64,000 bases of DNA from Mycolicibacterium komossense (GTDB lineage: Bacteria > Actinomycetota > Actinomycetes > Mycobacteriales > Mycobacteriaceae): contig NZ_JACKTY010000029.1 in assembly GCF_025822605.1 (NCBI RefSeq), positions 251,236 through 315,235 of the forward strand, written 5' to 3'. Shown here in pieces: positions 9,187-18,374 of this stretch. The number at the start of each line of letters is the position of its first letter. Positions within the stretch are counted from its first letter, which is position 1. Under the pieces are notes generated by a model. It searched no databases. It was given only the letters and a program-made list of their open reading frames with translations, and had not been told where the DNA came from. The position numbers and the translations under genes are program-made.

Positions 9187-10143
9187 ATGAACAACAGTCA
9201 GGACCGCGGTCCCATTGTCGGAGCCGTCGATCCCACTGTCCAACCCCGCTATGCCGGCTGGACGACATTCGCGCGGCTACCCCGACTGCAGGACGTACCG
9301 CATGCGGACGTCATCGTGGTGGGAGTGCCGTTCGACAGCGCAGTCACCTATCGGCCAGGCGCGCGTTTCGGCCCCAACGCGGTCCGGCAAGGATCACGCC
9401 TGATTCGCGGGTACAACCCGGAACTGGACATCAAGCCCTTCGAGGTCTGCCAGTTCGCGGATGCCGGTGACATCGCCTGCAACCCCTTCGATATCGGCGA
9501 AGCTGTCGGCCAGATCGCCGGGGAGCTCACCGCACTGCTGTCCACCGGAGCCCGGGCCGTGATCCTCGGCGGCGACCACTCGGTGGCTCTGCCCTCACTG
9601 CGGGCCGCCCATTCCGTGCACGGACCGATGGCATTGGTGCACTTCGACGCTCACCTCGACACCTGGGAAGGCATGTACGGTGCCGATATAACCCACGGGA
9701 CACCCTTCCGCCGCGCCTTCGAGGAGGGTCTGTTGCGGGACAACAATATTCACGTCGGCGTCCGCGGATCGATCTACGACAAAGAGAACCTGACCGAGGA
9801 CGCCGGACTCGGCTTCTCGATCATCACCTGTTCGGAGATCAGCAAGATCGGCTCGGACGGGATCATCGAACGGATCAAGGACCGGGTCGGCGATGCGCCC
9901 GTGTACGTCTCGGTAGACATCGATGTGCTGGATCCGGCGCATGCCCCGGGCACCGGCACTCCCGAGGCCGGCGGGATGTCCAGCCGCGAGCTGCTCGAAG
10001 TCGTTCGCGGTCTCGACGGGGTGAACGTGGTCGGAGCCGATGTCGTCGAGGTGTCCCCCGCCTACGACCACGCCGAGATCACTGCGGTGGCGGCCGCCAA
10101 TGTCACCTGGGAATTGCTCTCCGTATTCGGCAGAAAGGCCTAA
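9187..10143 (+). CDS. Ureohydrolase (agmatinase/arginase family)
   Basis: A 318-residue binuclear manganese hydrolase that removes urea from guanidino compounds. All metal-ligand motifs are intact: GGDHS near residue 130, HFDAHLDTW near residue 152, and SVDIDVLDPAHAPGTGTPE near residue 240. The ATG at 9187 is preceded by GAAAGGACAATGCA. The closest named functions are agmatinase and guanidinobutyrase, but this family also includes enzymes for other guanidines, so the substrate is open. The neighbouring deacetylase-like, formamidase and aminobutyraldehyde dehydrogenase genes favour a role in degrading a guanidino or polyamine compound. Confidence 0.88.
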   Translation: MNNSQDRGPIVGAVDPTVQPRYAGWTTFARLPRLQDVPHADVIVVGVPFDSAVTYRPGARFGPNAVRQGSRLIRGYNPELDIKPFEVCQFADAGDIACNPFDIGEAVGQIAGELTALLSTGARAVILGGDHSVALPSLRAAHSVHGPMALVHFDAHLDTWEGMYGADITHGTPFRRAFEEGLLRDNNIHVGVRGSIYDKENLTEDAGLGFSIITCSEISKIGSDGIIERIKDRVGDAPVYVSVDIDVLDPAHAPGTGTPEAGGMSSRELLEVVRGLDGVNVVGADVVEVSPAYDHAEITAVAAANVTWELLSVFGRKA

Positions 10144-10145
10144 CT

Positions 10146-11039
10146 TTGACCGAGCTCACCCCCGCAGGCCCAGTGACCTGGCCGGACGGAAAGACGTGCG
10201 CGATAGCCTTCACTTTCGACGTGGACGCCGAATCACCGCTGCTGACCACCGATCCCGCGTTCGCAGAGCGGATGGGCGCGATGTCTCACCAGGCCTATGG
10301 CCCCTTGGTCGGTTTGCCGCGATTGATCGGCATCCTCGATGAGTTCGACGTCCCTGGAACGTTCTTCGTGCCGGGATACACGGCACACCGACATCCGCGG
10401 CCGATCCGATCGATCGCCGAAGCCGGGCATGAGATCGCCCACCACGGTTATCTGCACGAGTCGCTGGTCGGTGCCACCGAGGCAACGGAACGCGAGATCC
10501 TGCAGCGCGGTATCGACGCGTTGCAGGAGGTTGCCGGTATCCGCCCCACGGGGTACCGCGCACCGATGTGGGAAATGAATTGGCATACACCGAAATTGCT
10601 CGCCGAATTCGGCTTCACCTACGATTCGACCCTGATGGATTCCGATCACCCCTACGAGCTCGCCGTCACCGGGGCGACCTCACTGGTGGAATTACCGGTC
10701 AGCTGGGCACTCGACGACTGGCAGCAGTACTGCTTCGTGCCCGACTTCTCCGGTACCGGACTGATAGAGACGCCTGCCAAGGCCATCGAGTTGTGGCGGT
10801 CGGAGTTGCAGGCGATGCGAGCCATCGGTGGCGCCTGGATCCTGACCAACCATCCGTTCCTCAGCGGCCGCCCCGGCCGGGCGGCGGCGTTGCGCGAATT
10901 CATCGGCGAGATCGCTGCGATGGAAGACGTCTGGATCGCCAGCATGTCGCAGATCGCTGCCCATGTCCGCGAGCAGGGGCTTACGCCACGTACCCTCACC
11001 CGTCCCGAGTTCAGCCCGGTCCCCGTCAAGGAGAGTTGA
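10146..11039 (+). CDS. Polysaccharide-deacetylase-fold amidohydrolase (PuuE-like)
   Basis: A 297-residue NodB-homology protein without a signal peptide, so probably cytosolic and acting on a small molecule. Visible motifs are FTFDVDAESP near residue 22 (the catalytic/metal Asp region, DVD instead of DD), HEIAHHGYLHE near residue 97 (His ligands) and GYRAPMWEMNWH near residue 137. The same variant pattern is found in PuuE-type allantoinases and related small-amide hydrolases, which often lie in purine or pyrimidine catabolic clusters. Start is TTG at 10146, with GAAAGG upstream and two bases after the ureohydrolase stop. It probably opens an amide or N-acyl bond of the pathway substrate. Confidence 0.85.
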   Translation: MTELTPAGPVTWPDGKTCAIAFTFDVDAESPLLTTDPAFAERMGAMSHQAYGPLVGLPRLIGILDEFDVPGTFFVPGYTAHRHPRPIRSIAEAGHEIAHHGYLHESLVGATEATEREILQRGIDALQEVAGIRPTGYRAPMWEMNWHTPKLLAEFGFTYDSTLMDSDHPYELAVTGATSLVELPVSWALDDWQQYCFVPDFSGTGLIETPAKAIELWRSELQAMRAIGGAWILTNHPFLSGRPGRAAALREFIGEIAAMEDVWIASMSQIAAHVREQGLTPRTLTRPEFSPVPVKES

Positions 11040-11042
11040 TTC

Positions 11043-12128
11043 ATGGCAAACGACGCATACACACCCGAGCGACTGCGTGAGGCCTACCAGCATGTCTGGT
11101 TCGTGGTCGCGCGTTCTCAAGACATCGACACGCCGATCAGAGCTCAGTTGCTCGACCACCACCTGGTGGTCTTCAGGGATGCCTCCGGAGCTGCGCGGGT
11201 GACCGACCAGCGCTGCATCCACCGGGGCGGTAATCTCGGCGACGGCAAAGTCGTCGGCGGCAACATCCAATGTCCTTATCACGGTTGGCAATTCGACGGT
11301 GTCAGCGGGGAGTGTCAGGTCATCCCATCGCTGCCCGAGGGCGGCCGGATCCCGCCGAAGGCAGCGGTCAAGGCCTACCCCGTGATCGAACGCTTCGAAC
11401 ATGTCTGGACCTGCCTGGGCGATCCCGTCTACGACGTGCCGGAGCCGCCCGAGATCGAGGGCCTGGAGCTGGAATGGCGGGCGGCCGAACCGATCCACGC
11501 CGACTGTGGCTTCATGGCCGCCACCGAAAACTTCCGGGATATGGCGCACTTCCCCTTTGTGCACGAACCGTCAATGGGTGCCGTCGAGCCGGTGATCGGC
11601 GATCTCAAGGTAGAACGAGACGGCCGCGAAGTGCGCGCATCGTATTACTACAGCCAGGTGCAGGATTCCGATTTCTCCGACGTCGGCGACGCGTGGATGC
11701 ATTACCACTCCTACGCGCCGGGGATGGCCACCATCCTGTACGACTTCGGCGACGAGATCGGCAAGCGCTTCCTGGTCGACTTCCCGTCACCGGTCAGCTA
11801 TGACAAGTGCATCATCTTCTGGGGCGTGGCCACCGACCGCGACTTCCGCGGCGGTACCGTCGACGAGATCCTCGAGATCGAGACGAAGGTCTTCAACGAG
11901 GACACCCCGGTGTTGGAAGGCCTTGAGCCCAAAGAGGTTCCGCTGGCCGGCCAGGCATTCGAGGTCTCCGCTCCGGCCGACATCTACACGCTCAACTACC
12001 GGCGGGCCACCCAGCACGCGGTGCAGACCATTGCCAAGGCGCGCGGATTGGCCCCGACCGGGGCCGCCAACGGCAGCGCTGCCGAGTGGCCGGGCTCCGA
12101 TCTGCCGGTTCAGGCCGAGAGCAGGTGA
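11043..12128 (+). CDS. Rieske non-haem iron oxygenase, large subunit
   Basis: A 361-residue oxygenase component. The Rieske [2Fe-2S] ligands are in CIHRGG (CxH, near residue 59) and CPYHGWQF (CxxH, near residue 77). The mononuclear iron site is visible as DMAHFPFVHE near residue 167 (DxxHxxxxH). Such enzymes hydroxylate or O-/N-demethylate ring and amine compounds with O2. The reductase gene overlaps its stop by four bases (GTGA), so the electron-transfer partner is encoded directly behind. AAGGAGAG precedes the ATG. In this setting N-dealkylation or hydroxylation of a nitrogenous substrate is plausible; that is inference. Confidence 0.9.
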   Translation: MANDAYTPERLREAYQHVWFVVARSQDIDTPIRAQLLDHHLVVFRDASGAARVTDQRCIHRGGNLGDGKVVGGNIQCPYHGWQFDGVSGECQVIPSLPEGGRIPPKAAVKAYPVIERFEHVWTCLGDPVYDVPEPPEIEGLELEWRAAEPIHADCGFMAATENFRDMAHFPFVHEPSMGAVEPVIGDLKVERDGREVRASYYYSQVQDSDFSDVGDAWMHYHSYAPGMATILYDFGDEIGKRFLVDFPSPVSYDKCIIFWGVATDRDFRGGTVDEILEIETKVFNEDTPVLEGLEPKEVPLAGQAFEVSAPADIYTLNYRRATQHAVQTIAKARGLAPTGAANGSAAEWPGSDLPVQAESR

Positions 12129-13069
12129 AGCTACAAGTCCTTGCGCTCCGATGGGAAGCCGAGGACATCATCTCTGTCGTTCTGCGGGATCCGAGCGGGG
12201 ACCGGCTGCCCCCGTGGACACCGGGTGCTCATCTCGCGCTGACCCTGCCCAGCGGGCTGGTCCGGCAGTACTCGCTGTGCGGGCAGCGCGACGAGCCGTA
12301 CACCTACACCGTCGCGGTCCTCAAAGTCCGCGACGGTGCCGGCGGCTCCCGGGAGATACACGAGCGACTGCGCGTGGGCGAGTTGATCGAGGCCGGCGAG
12401 CCCCGCAACAATTTCGCCTTGGAGCCGGCGCCGGGTTATCTGTTCCTGGCCGGCGGGATCGGGGTGACGCCGATTCTGGCCATGGTCGACTCCGTGCGTG
12501 CCGACGGCGGTAGCTATCGGCTGTTGTACGGAGCTCGGAGCCGGGCTGCGATGGCGTTCACGGACCGACTGGAGTCCACCTCGAGGGGGACGGTCGAACT
12601 GATCGCGGCTGACGAGGCCGGGCCCATCGATATCGTCACCGCGATGGCCGCCAGCCCAGCAGGCACCCGTGTCTACTGTTGCGGACCGCCGGCGATGCTG
12701 TCAGCCGTTCAGCAGGCCAGCGCCGAGTACCCAGAGCTGGTGGTGCATTTCGAGCGGTTCGCCGCCGCGGCCGGGAACGCGCCCGCAGACCGTCACGACG
12801 GACCGTTCGAGGTGGAGTTGGCTCAGACGGGCGTGACCGTGGAGGTGGGCAGCGACCAGACCATCCTCGACGCCGTGCTCGCCGTCGCCCCGGACACCTC
12901 CTACTCCTGCGCGAGCGGATTCTGCGGAACGTGCGAAACGAAGGTGCTCGGAGGCCGAGTCGATCACCGCGACGATCTGCTCACCGAAGACGAGCAGGCG
13001 ACCAACAGCACGATGATGATCTGCGTATCACGGAGCCTGGGCGGGGATAGGCTGACCCTCGACCTATGA
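12125..13069 (+). CDS. PDR/VanB-type ferredoxin reductase of the Rieske oxygenase
   Basis: A 314-residue electron-transfer flavoprotein feeding the upstream oxygenase. The flavin-binding domain carries RQYSLCG near residue 57, and the NAD(P) domain carries FLAGGIGVTPILAM near residue 105 and YCCGPPAML near residue 183. The C-terminal plant-type [2Fe-2S] domain has SCASGFCGTCETKVLGG with a further Cys in MMICVSRS. Domain order (flavin, NAD, ferredoxin) matches phthalate dioxygenase reductase and VanB. Start is the GTG at 12125 that overlaps the oxygenase stop; the frame is open upstream but the coupling argues for this start. Confidence 0.9.
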   Translation: MKLQVLALRWEAEDIISVVLRDPSGDRLPPWTPGAHLALTLPSGLVRQYSLCGQRDEPYTYTVAVLKVRDGAGGSREIHERLRVGELIEAGEPRNNFALEPAPGYLFLAGGIGVTPILAMVDSVRADGGSYRLLYGARSRAAMAFTDRLESTSRGTVELIAADEAGPIDIVTAMAASPAGTRVYCCGPPAMLSAVQQASAEYPELVVHFERFAAAAGNAPADRHDGPFEVELAQTGVTVEVGSDQTILDAVLAVAPDTSYSCASGFCGTCETKVLGGRVDHRDDLLTEDEQATNSTMMICVSRSLGGDRLTLDL

Positions 13070-13106
13070 GAGCCGACTCGAGGCGCAAAAATAAACCGAT
13101 GCTGCG

Positions 13107-14276
13107 ATGACTTCAGGTGACTCGAACCAACCCTCAGATCGGATGGCGGACGCACAACCCCATGACGGGACGGTCAGCCTCGACGAGTTGCTGACCGAAA
13201 CCTCACTGCACGTCGACGCACTGACCGAATCCGCCGACACCGGCGTGGCGATCCGTTACGTCTACCCCACCGAACTGACCGACCCGTCGCCCTACCTGCG
13301 GGGGCAGGAACTGATCCTGAGCGTGGGGGTACCGGTGGCCGACCAGCCGGCGGCGGTCATCGAGCGCTACGTCAGCACCCTCAAGAGACACGGAACGGCC
13401 GCCTTGCTGGTCGGCCTGGGAGATCTGTTCGACGAACCACCCGCTGCCCTGGTCACCGCATGCCGCGAGCTAGACCTGCCGCTGCTCGCTCAGCGGGCCG
13501 CGGTTCCATTCCGGCGCATCATCGACTGGGCGGACGCCCGGCGCACCGCCGATCGCATCATCGATGCGCGCGAGCGCGACCTGGGGTCGATGCTGCGTTG
13601 GTTCGTCGCCGGAACCCTCGGCGCCGAACCCATCGAGAACGAGCTGGCGGCGCGGGGCCTGGCCGGCGTACCGGCGGCGGTCTGCGCTTTTCCGGTCGAG
13701 GCCCACGCCGAGGTGCACCGCCTCGTCGACGCACACGCGGGAGCCGTCGCGGTGCTCGAGAACCGGATCATCGCGCTGTGTGCCCACACCCCCGAGTTCA
13801 ACGCGGCGTTGGCCGGGTCGGCATTGATCTGTGGCACCGCTGTCGCGCCGCACCCCCAGGCAATGGCGCACGCGATACCGGAAGCGCTGGAGGCGCTGCA
13901 GGAGGGGTTGCGGTGTCGGCGATCCGTCCGCATCGACGAGATCACCACTCTGGAGGGTCTACTCGCCACGGTGCCAAAGGTCCGGCTGGTGCCGTTCGTC
14001 CATCGCTTGGTGGTCCCGCTGGTCGATCACGACAAGATCCACAATGCGCACCTGACGACGTCACTGCAGGCCTTCCTGGCGCCGGAGAACGACATCTCCT
14101 CCGCCGCCGCACAGCTCTACGTGCACGTGAACACGCTCCGGAACAGACTGGCCAAGATCAGCGAACTGACCGGGGCCAAGCCGTTCGACGAAACCGACCG
14201 GATCAACTTTCGCATCGCACTGTGGGCGGCGCGCAACATGGGCATGCGCGACGTCGCCGAGCACCCGCACCCGTGA
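13107..14276 (+). CDS. PucR-family transcriptional regulator
   Basis: A 389-residue regulator with an N-terminal PucR ligand-sensing region (LDELLTETSLHVDALTES at about residue 24, then a glycine-rich segment around QELILSVGVPVADQP) and a C-terminal PucR-type helix-turn-helix (AAQLYVHVNTLRNRLAKISE near residue 335). PucR proteins often control degradation of purines, hydantoins, GABA or related nitrogen compounds. It lies 37 bp after the reductase on the same strand and probably senses the pathway substrate or an intermediate. The start is uncertain: an ATG 9 bases upstream is in the same frame and neither has a strong ribosome-binding site. Confidence 0.85.
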   Translation: MTSGDSNQPSDRMADAQPHDGTVSLDELLTETSLHVDALTESADTGVAIRYVYPTELTDPSPYLRGQELILSVGVPVADQPAAVIERYVSTLKRHGTAALLVGLGDLFDEPPAALVTACRELDLPLLAQRAAVPFRRIIDWADARRTADRIIDARERDLGSMLRWFVAGTLGAEPIENELAARGLAGVPAAVCAFPVEAHAEVHRLVDAHAGAVAVLENRIIALCAHTPEFNAALAGSALICGTAVAPHPQAMAHAIPEALEALQEGLRCRRSVRIDEITTLEGLLATVPKVRLVPFVHRLVVPLVDHDKIHNAHLTTSLQAFLAPENDISSAAAQLYVHVNTLRNRLAKISELTGAKPFDETDRINFRIALWAARNMGMRDVAEHPHP

Positions 14277-14288
14277 CCGGTTCAGGTG

Positions 14289-15545
14289 TCACGAAAACGA
14301 CGAACGGGGTGCACCGATCCCCGGATCGATCTGGACGGGACCGGCCTTCGACGGCGTGATCGGGAAGTCGAAGATGGCGGTCGGAATGTAGACAGTGGCA
14401 CAGGCATTCGGAATATCCACCACACCGGACAGCCGCCCCTCGATCGGCGCGGCCCCCAGCAGCAGATAGGCCTGCTCCGGGCTGTAGCCGAACTTCGTCA
14501 GGTAGTCGATGGCGTGCAGGCAGGCCCGTTGGTAGGACAGGTGGGAGTCGAGGTAACGCTGTTCGCCGTCGAGGGTCACCGATGTGCCGGAGAACGCCAA
14601 CCATTCCGAATACTGCGGATCGGTGTTGCCGGGCTGGAAGATCGCGTTCTCCGAAACCCCGTAGGTCTCCATTCCGCCCGGGATGACGTCGACGCGAAGG
14701 TCGATGAAACCACCCATCTCGATGGCGCCGCAGAAGGTGATCTCGCCGTCTCCCTGCGAGAAGTGCAGATCGCCGACCGACAGGTTGGCACCATCGACGA
14801 AGACCGGATAGAACACCCGGCTTCCCTTGGTCAGGTTCTTGATGTCCTGGTTACCGCCGTTCTCGCGTGGCGGCGCGGTCCTTGCCGCCTCCGCGGCCGC
14901 CTTCGTGAAGGCGTCGCCGGTCAGGCCGCCGAGGACAGCGTCCCGCGGCTCGGGCGGAAGTGCCAGTGGCGGCACTCGCTCCGGGTCGGTGGCGATCAGC
15001 GCGGCTTCCCGGGTATTCCACGTCGAGAGCAACTTCGCCGACGGCGCGGTACCCATCAGTCCGGGGTGGACGATCCCGGTGAACTCCACTCGGGGCACGT
15101 GCCGGGACGTGGCCTTCTGCCCGGAGAAGTCCCAGATGGCTTTGTAGGCGTCGGGGAACTGCTCGGTGAGGAACCCGCCACCGTTCTGCGTCGGGAAGAT
15201 ACCGGTGTATCCCCAGCCTTGGCCGGCCAGCGGTCCCGAGTCCTCTTGCGGAATGGGACCGACGTCGAGGATGTCGACAATCAGCAGATCACCGGGACGG
15301 GCGCCTTCGACGGCGATCGGCCCGGACAGGACGTGCACGGTGGTCAAGGGAGCATTGAGAATGTCGTCTGCCGAATCGTCGTTGACGATGGCGCCGTCGA
15401 ACCACTCGCGACAGTGCACCCGAAACGAATCCCCCTGCTTGACCGTGACGGCCGGGGGGATATCGGGATGCCAGCGGTTGTGTCCAAGCTTCTCCTGGTC
15501 GACGAAACGCTTCGTGGAATCGAGCGGGAACACCAGATCAGGCAT
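14289..15545 (-). CDS. fmdA: Formamidase/acetamidase
   Basis: A 418-residue member of the FmdA/AmdA family that hydrolyses formamide or short aliphatic amides to ammonia and the acid. Family landmarks include NRWHPDIPPAVTVKQGD near residue 22, GPIAVEGARPGDLL near residue 75, GYTGIFPTQNGGGFL near residue 112, LSVGDLHFSQGDGEI near residue 260 and the C-terminal LSYQRACLHAIDYLTKFGYS. Length is normal. It follows the zinc-ribbon gene by 12 bp on the same strand and converges with pucR (12 bp apart). It probably releases ammonia from a formamide-like end product of the neighbouring pathway. Confidence 0.91.
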   Translation of the reverse strand: MPDLVFPLDSTKRFVDQEKLGHNRWHPDIPPAVTVKQGDSFRVHCREWFDGAIVNDDSADDILNAPLTTVHVLSGPIAVEGARPGDLLIVDILDVGPIPQEDSGPLAGQGWGYTGIFPTQNGGGFLTEQFPDAYKAIWDFSGQKATSRHVPRVEFTGIVHPGLMGTAPSAKLLSTWNTREAALIATDPERVPPLALPPEPRDAVLGGLTGDAFTKAAAEAARTAPPRENGGNQDIKNLTKGSRVFYPVFVDGANLSVGDLHFSQGDGEITFCGAIEMGGFIDLRVDVIPGGMETYGVSENAIFQPGNTDPQYSEWLAFSGTSVTLDGEQRYLDSHLSYQRACLHAIDYLTKFGYSPEQAYLLLGAAPIEGRLSGVVDIPNACATVYIPTAIFDFPITPSKAGPVQIDPGIGAPRSSFS

Positions 15546-15557
15546 GGGTATCTCTTT

Positions 15558-15842
15558 TCAGGGCCGGGGAAGGTTTCGATGCAGCGGGTTGTGGGTCAGT
15601 CTCTGGCGACGCGTCGGGGCCGGCGGGTGCCGGACCACAGCTGGACGATCGGCAGTGGCACGCGTCGCATCGTGCAGCGCCATCGCGGCGGGGTCCGCCC
15701 GGCCCAGGCGCGGGGACCCCACTGTCCGCCGGGCGACACCCTGGCACTCGGGACAGTCGACCGCATCCGGGCGAGTGTCCATCGGGTGGTTCTGCTGGAT
15801 GACACCGCACCCTCGTTCACAGCGAAATGCGTAGAAAACCAA
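15558..15842 (-). CDS. FmdB-type zinc-ribbon protein
   Basis: A 94-residue protein upstream of fmdA in the same operon. It begins with VFYAFRC and has a zinc ribbon whose cysteines lie in CERGCG and, about 20 residues later, CPECQG; the first knuckle is Cx3C rather than CxxC. The end is NPLHRNLPRP. The start is best placed at TTG (15842) because AGGAGAGG lies about eight bases upstream; no ATG is available. FmdB proteins are suspected regulators or accessory factors of the amidase. Confidence 0.75.
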   Translation of the reverse strand: MVFYAFRCERGCGVIQQNHPMDTRPDAVDCPECQGVARRTVGSPRLGRADPAAMALHDATRATADRPAVVRHPPAPTRRQRLTHNPLHRNLPRP

Positions 15843-15981
15843 CAGTTTTCCTCTCCTGAGCCGATGACGCAGTGCCGAACACGTTACCGACCGACGCTGG
15901 TGTCCGCTGTGGGTCTGGAGAGATCTACAGATTCTTCGAAGCCGGTTGTAGGGCGGCACAGTTGCGCCGCACCGCAGGTCA

Positions 15982-16043
15982 CGCGAGCAGACGCATAGTG
16001 GCACTTTTCGTGCCGAACTCCTGGCAGTCGACGTCTGCTCGCG
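15982..16043. repeat. Palindromic hairpin with perfect 12-bp arms (copy 1)
   Basis: Left arm CGCGAGCAGACG (15982-15993) and right arm CGTCTGCTCGCG (16032-16043) are exact inverted repeats with a 38-base loop. The loop itself holds a small stem, GGCAC/GTGCC. It begins 11 bases beyond the stop of the aldehyde dehydrogenase gene, in the position of a terminator. The same arms recur at 32031-32093. I infer a repeated intergenic element with terminator function; there is no T-tract. Confidence 0.75.
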
Positions 16044-16054
16044 AGAGGAGGTAC

Positions 16055-17557
16055 CTAACGCTTGGTGAAAATCGTTCGGTGCCAACCCTTGTCGGCCACA
16101 CCGGTGATGTCGCTCATCACGTGTTTGATGGTGAGGTACTCCTCGAAGGAGTAGTCCGACATGTCCTTGCCGAACCCGGACGCCCCGACGCCGCCGTGTG
16201 GCATTTCGCTGATGATCGGGATGTGGTCGTTGATCCACACGCAGCCGGCCTGGATCTCTCGCGACGCCCGCTGCGCGCGGTAGACATCGCGGGTCCACGC
16301 CGAGGCGGCCAGACCGTAGTCGGTGTCGTTGGCCTGACGCAGCGCGTCGTCGTCATCGGCGAAGGAGCGCACGGTCAGCACGGGACCGAAGATCTCGTCG
16401 CGGTAGATCTCGGATTGTTCGTCGACGTCGGCGATCAGTGTCGGGCGGTAGAACGAACCGGGCAGATCGGGGATCACACCGCCGGTGACCACACGGCCGC
16501 CCTGGCCGGGAGCGCGGGAGACCATGCCGGCGATCTTGTCGCGGTGTGCCAGCGAGATGACCGGACCCAGGTCGGTGTCCGGGTCGGTGGGGTCGCCGAC
16601 GACGATCTTGCCCATCACCTCGGCCACCCCTGCGACGAAATCGTCGTAGAGCTCGCGGGCGACGATCGCCCTGGTGGCGGCCGTGCAGTCCTGACCGGTG
16701 TTGATCAGCGACCCGGCCACCGCGCCCTGGATGGCGGCGTCGAGATCGGCATCGCCGAACACCACGAACGGTGCCTTGCCGCCCAGCTCCAGCTGGGTGC
16801 GATGGCCGTGCACGGCGGCTGCGGCCATCACCTTCCGGCCGACCGCGGTGGAACCGGTGAACGTCACGACATCGACATCCGGATGCCCGGCCAGCGCGGT
16901 ACCCGCATCGGCGCCGGCACCGGTCACCACGTTCAGCACCCCGTCGGGCAGACCGGCCTCGGACGCGATCCGCGCCAGCGTCAACGTGGTCAGCGGGGTC
17001 AGCTCGGCAGGTTTGATGACCACGGTGCATCCGGCGGCCAGCGCAGGCAGCACTTTCCAGACCGCCATCTGCAGCGGGTAGTTCCACGGCGTGATGGTCC
17101 CGACGACACCGACCGCCTCGCGCCGGATGCTCGACGTGTGATCGGCGGAGTATTCCGCGGTGGCTTTGCCCTCGAGATGTCTTGCCGCACCGGCGAAGAA
17201 GGAGATGTTGTCGATACTGCCCGGCACGTCGAACTCGGTGGCCAACCGGACCGGCTTACCGGTCTGGGCGACCTCCTCGGCGATGAACACCTCGGCGTTG
17301 GCGCTGACGAGTTCGGCGAGCTTGGCCAGGACGGTCGAACGCTCCACCGGCGCGGCGGTGGACCAGCCGCGCAGCGCGGCACGGGCTGAGGCCACCGCTA
17401 CATCGACATCGGCGGGCGTGGCCAGGGCCAACTGGGCTACCGTCGTTCCGTCGGCCGGATTCACCACTCGGTGCGTGGGCCCACCAGTCACGACAGGGGA
17501 TCCGTCGATCCAGCTGCCGGCTACTTTCAGGGTCGTCTCGGACACTGTGGAAGTCAT
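16055..17557 (-). CDS. Gamma-aminobutyraldehyde dehydrogenase (PatD-like)
   Basis: A 500-residue NAD-dependent aldehyde dehydrogenase. Visible features are TITPWNYPLQMAVWK near residue 155, the cofactor loop FTGSTAVGRK near residue 232, the general-base Glu in LELGGKAPFVVFGDAD near residue 258 and the catalytic Cys in INTGQDCTAATRA near residue 290. The GQDCTA context and overall sequence fit the aminobutyraldehyde dehydrogenases that turn 4-aminobutanal into GABA in putrescine breakdown. It is divergent from the Lrp regulator, which precedes a class III aminotransferase, so transaminase and dehydrogenase are likely consecutive steps. Confidence 0.87.
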   Translation of the reverse strand: MTSTVSETTLKVAGSWIDGSPVVTGGPTHRVVNPADGTTVAQLALATPADVDVAVASARAALRGWSTAAPVERSTVLAKLAELVSANAEVFIAEEVAQTGKPVRLATEFDVPGSIDNISFFAGAARHLEGKATAEYSADHTSSIRREAVGVVGTITPWNYPLQMAVWKVLPALAAGCTVVIKPAELTPLTTLTLARIASEAGLPDGVLNVVTGAGADAGTALAGHPDVDVVTFTGSTAVGRKVMAAAAVHGHRTQLELGGKAPFVVFGDADLDAAIQGAVAGSLINTGQDCTAATRAIVARELYDDFVAGVAEVMGKIVVGDPTDPDTDLGPVISLAHRDKIAGMVSRAPGQGGRVVTGGVIPDLPGSFYRPTLIADVDEQSEIYRDEIFGPVLTVRSFADDDDALRQANDTDYGLAASAWTRDVYRAQRASREIQAGCVWINDHIPIISEMPHGGVGASGFGKDMSDYSFEEYLTIKHVMSDITGVADKGWHRTIFTKR

Positions 17558-17690
17558 GGCTCAAAGGTAACTGATCCGCCTCCCCCCGGCCTCCACCAGA
17601 CTACGTAATCCCGCGATAGAGAGGCGCCTGACCGAGGATATCTGTCGTAATGGTTGCTCTTCACAACTGAATCCGTGCACAATCGTCAGC

Positions 17691-18374
17691 ATGCGAGAAT
17701 CGGGTGGACCAGTCGGCCCGGTGACGCTTCGCGCCGCCAGAGAAGGTGGACCGGGTATGCAGCTCGACGAACTGTCCAAGGCCATCATCGAGAAACTGCA
17801 GCAAGACGGCCGTCGGTCCTATGCGGGGATCGGTAAGGCTGTCGGCCTGTCCGAGGCCGCGGTGCGCCAGCGGGTCCAACGACTCGTCGACGCCGGGGTG
17901 ATGCAGATAGTCGCGGTCACCGATCCCATGCAACTGGGATTCGCCCGCCAGGCGATCGCGGTGCGCCAGCGGGTCCAACGACTCGTCGACGCCGGGGTGA
18001 TGCAGATAGTCGCGGTCACCGATCCCATGCAACTGGGATTCGCCCGCCAGGCGATGATCGGCATCCGCTGCACCGGCGACACCCTCAAAGTCGCCGAGAA
18101 ACTGTCCGCCATCGATTCCGTGGACTACGTCGTGCTCACCGCCGGATCCTTCGACGCCATCGTCGAAGTGGTCTGCGAGGACGACGGCGACCTGCTCGAC
18201 CTACTCAACACAAAAATCCGAGCCGTACCGGGAGTGATATCCACCGAAACCTTGGTTTACCTGAAACTTGTTAAGCAACAATATCGGCGACCTGCTCGAC
18301 CTACTCAACACAAAAATCCGAGCCGTACCGGGAGTGATATCCACCGAAACCTTGGTTTACCTGAAACTTGTTAA
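17691..18374 (+). CDS. Lrp/AsnC-family regulator altered by two tandem duplications
   Basis: A 227-residue Lrp/AsnC protein: an N-terminal helix-turn-helix (LDELSKAIIEKLQQDGRR to about residue 65) and a C-terminal ligand-binding RAM domain (DYVVLTAGSFDAIVEVV near residue 145). Two exact tandem repeats distort it. A 99-bp in-frame repeat (17858-18055) inserts a second copy of 33 residues spanning the recognition helix and linker. A 100-bp repeat (18185-18384) shifts the frame and replaces the expected tail KQQYNWGTR with about 26 unrelated residues. ATG at 17757, after GAAGGTGG, is an alternative start. It probably controlled the divergent aldehyde dehydrogenase and downstream aminotransferase. 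Function is doubtful unless the duplications are assembly errors. Confidence 0.8.
   Translation: MRESGGPVGPVTLRAAREGGPGMQLDELSKAIIEKLQQDGRRSYAGIGKAVGLSEAAVRQRVQRLVDAGVMQIVAVTDPMQLGFARQAIAVRQRVQRLVDAGVMQIVAVTDPMQLGFARQAMIGIRCTGDTLKVAEKLSAIDSVDYVVLTAGSFDAIVEVVCEDDGDLLDLLNTKIRAVPGVISTETLVYLKLVKQQYRRPARPTQHKNPSRTGSDIHRNLGLPETC
17858..18055. repeat. Exact 99-bp direct tandem repeat (two copies) inside the Lrp gene
   Basis: Bases 17858-17956 and 17957-18055 are identical. The unit is 33 codons, so the frame is kept and the residues AVRQRVQRLVDAGVMQIV and following are encoded twice. Flanking bases differ on both sides, so the repeat is exactly two units. Confidence 0.95.

Noticed and set aside
14286..15998. 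570-codon plus-strand frame opposite fmdA/fmdB
   Set aside because: Antisense to formamidase, which shows full family conservation; the translated product is unlike any protein.
15872..17389. 505-codon plus-strand frame opposite the aldehyde dehydrogenase
   Set aside because: Shadow of a complete aldehyde dehydrogenase with catalytic Cys and Glu.
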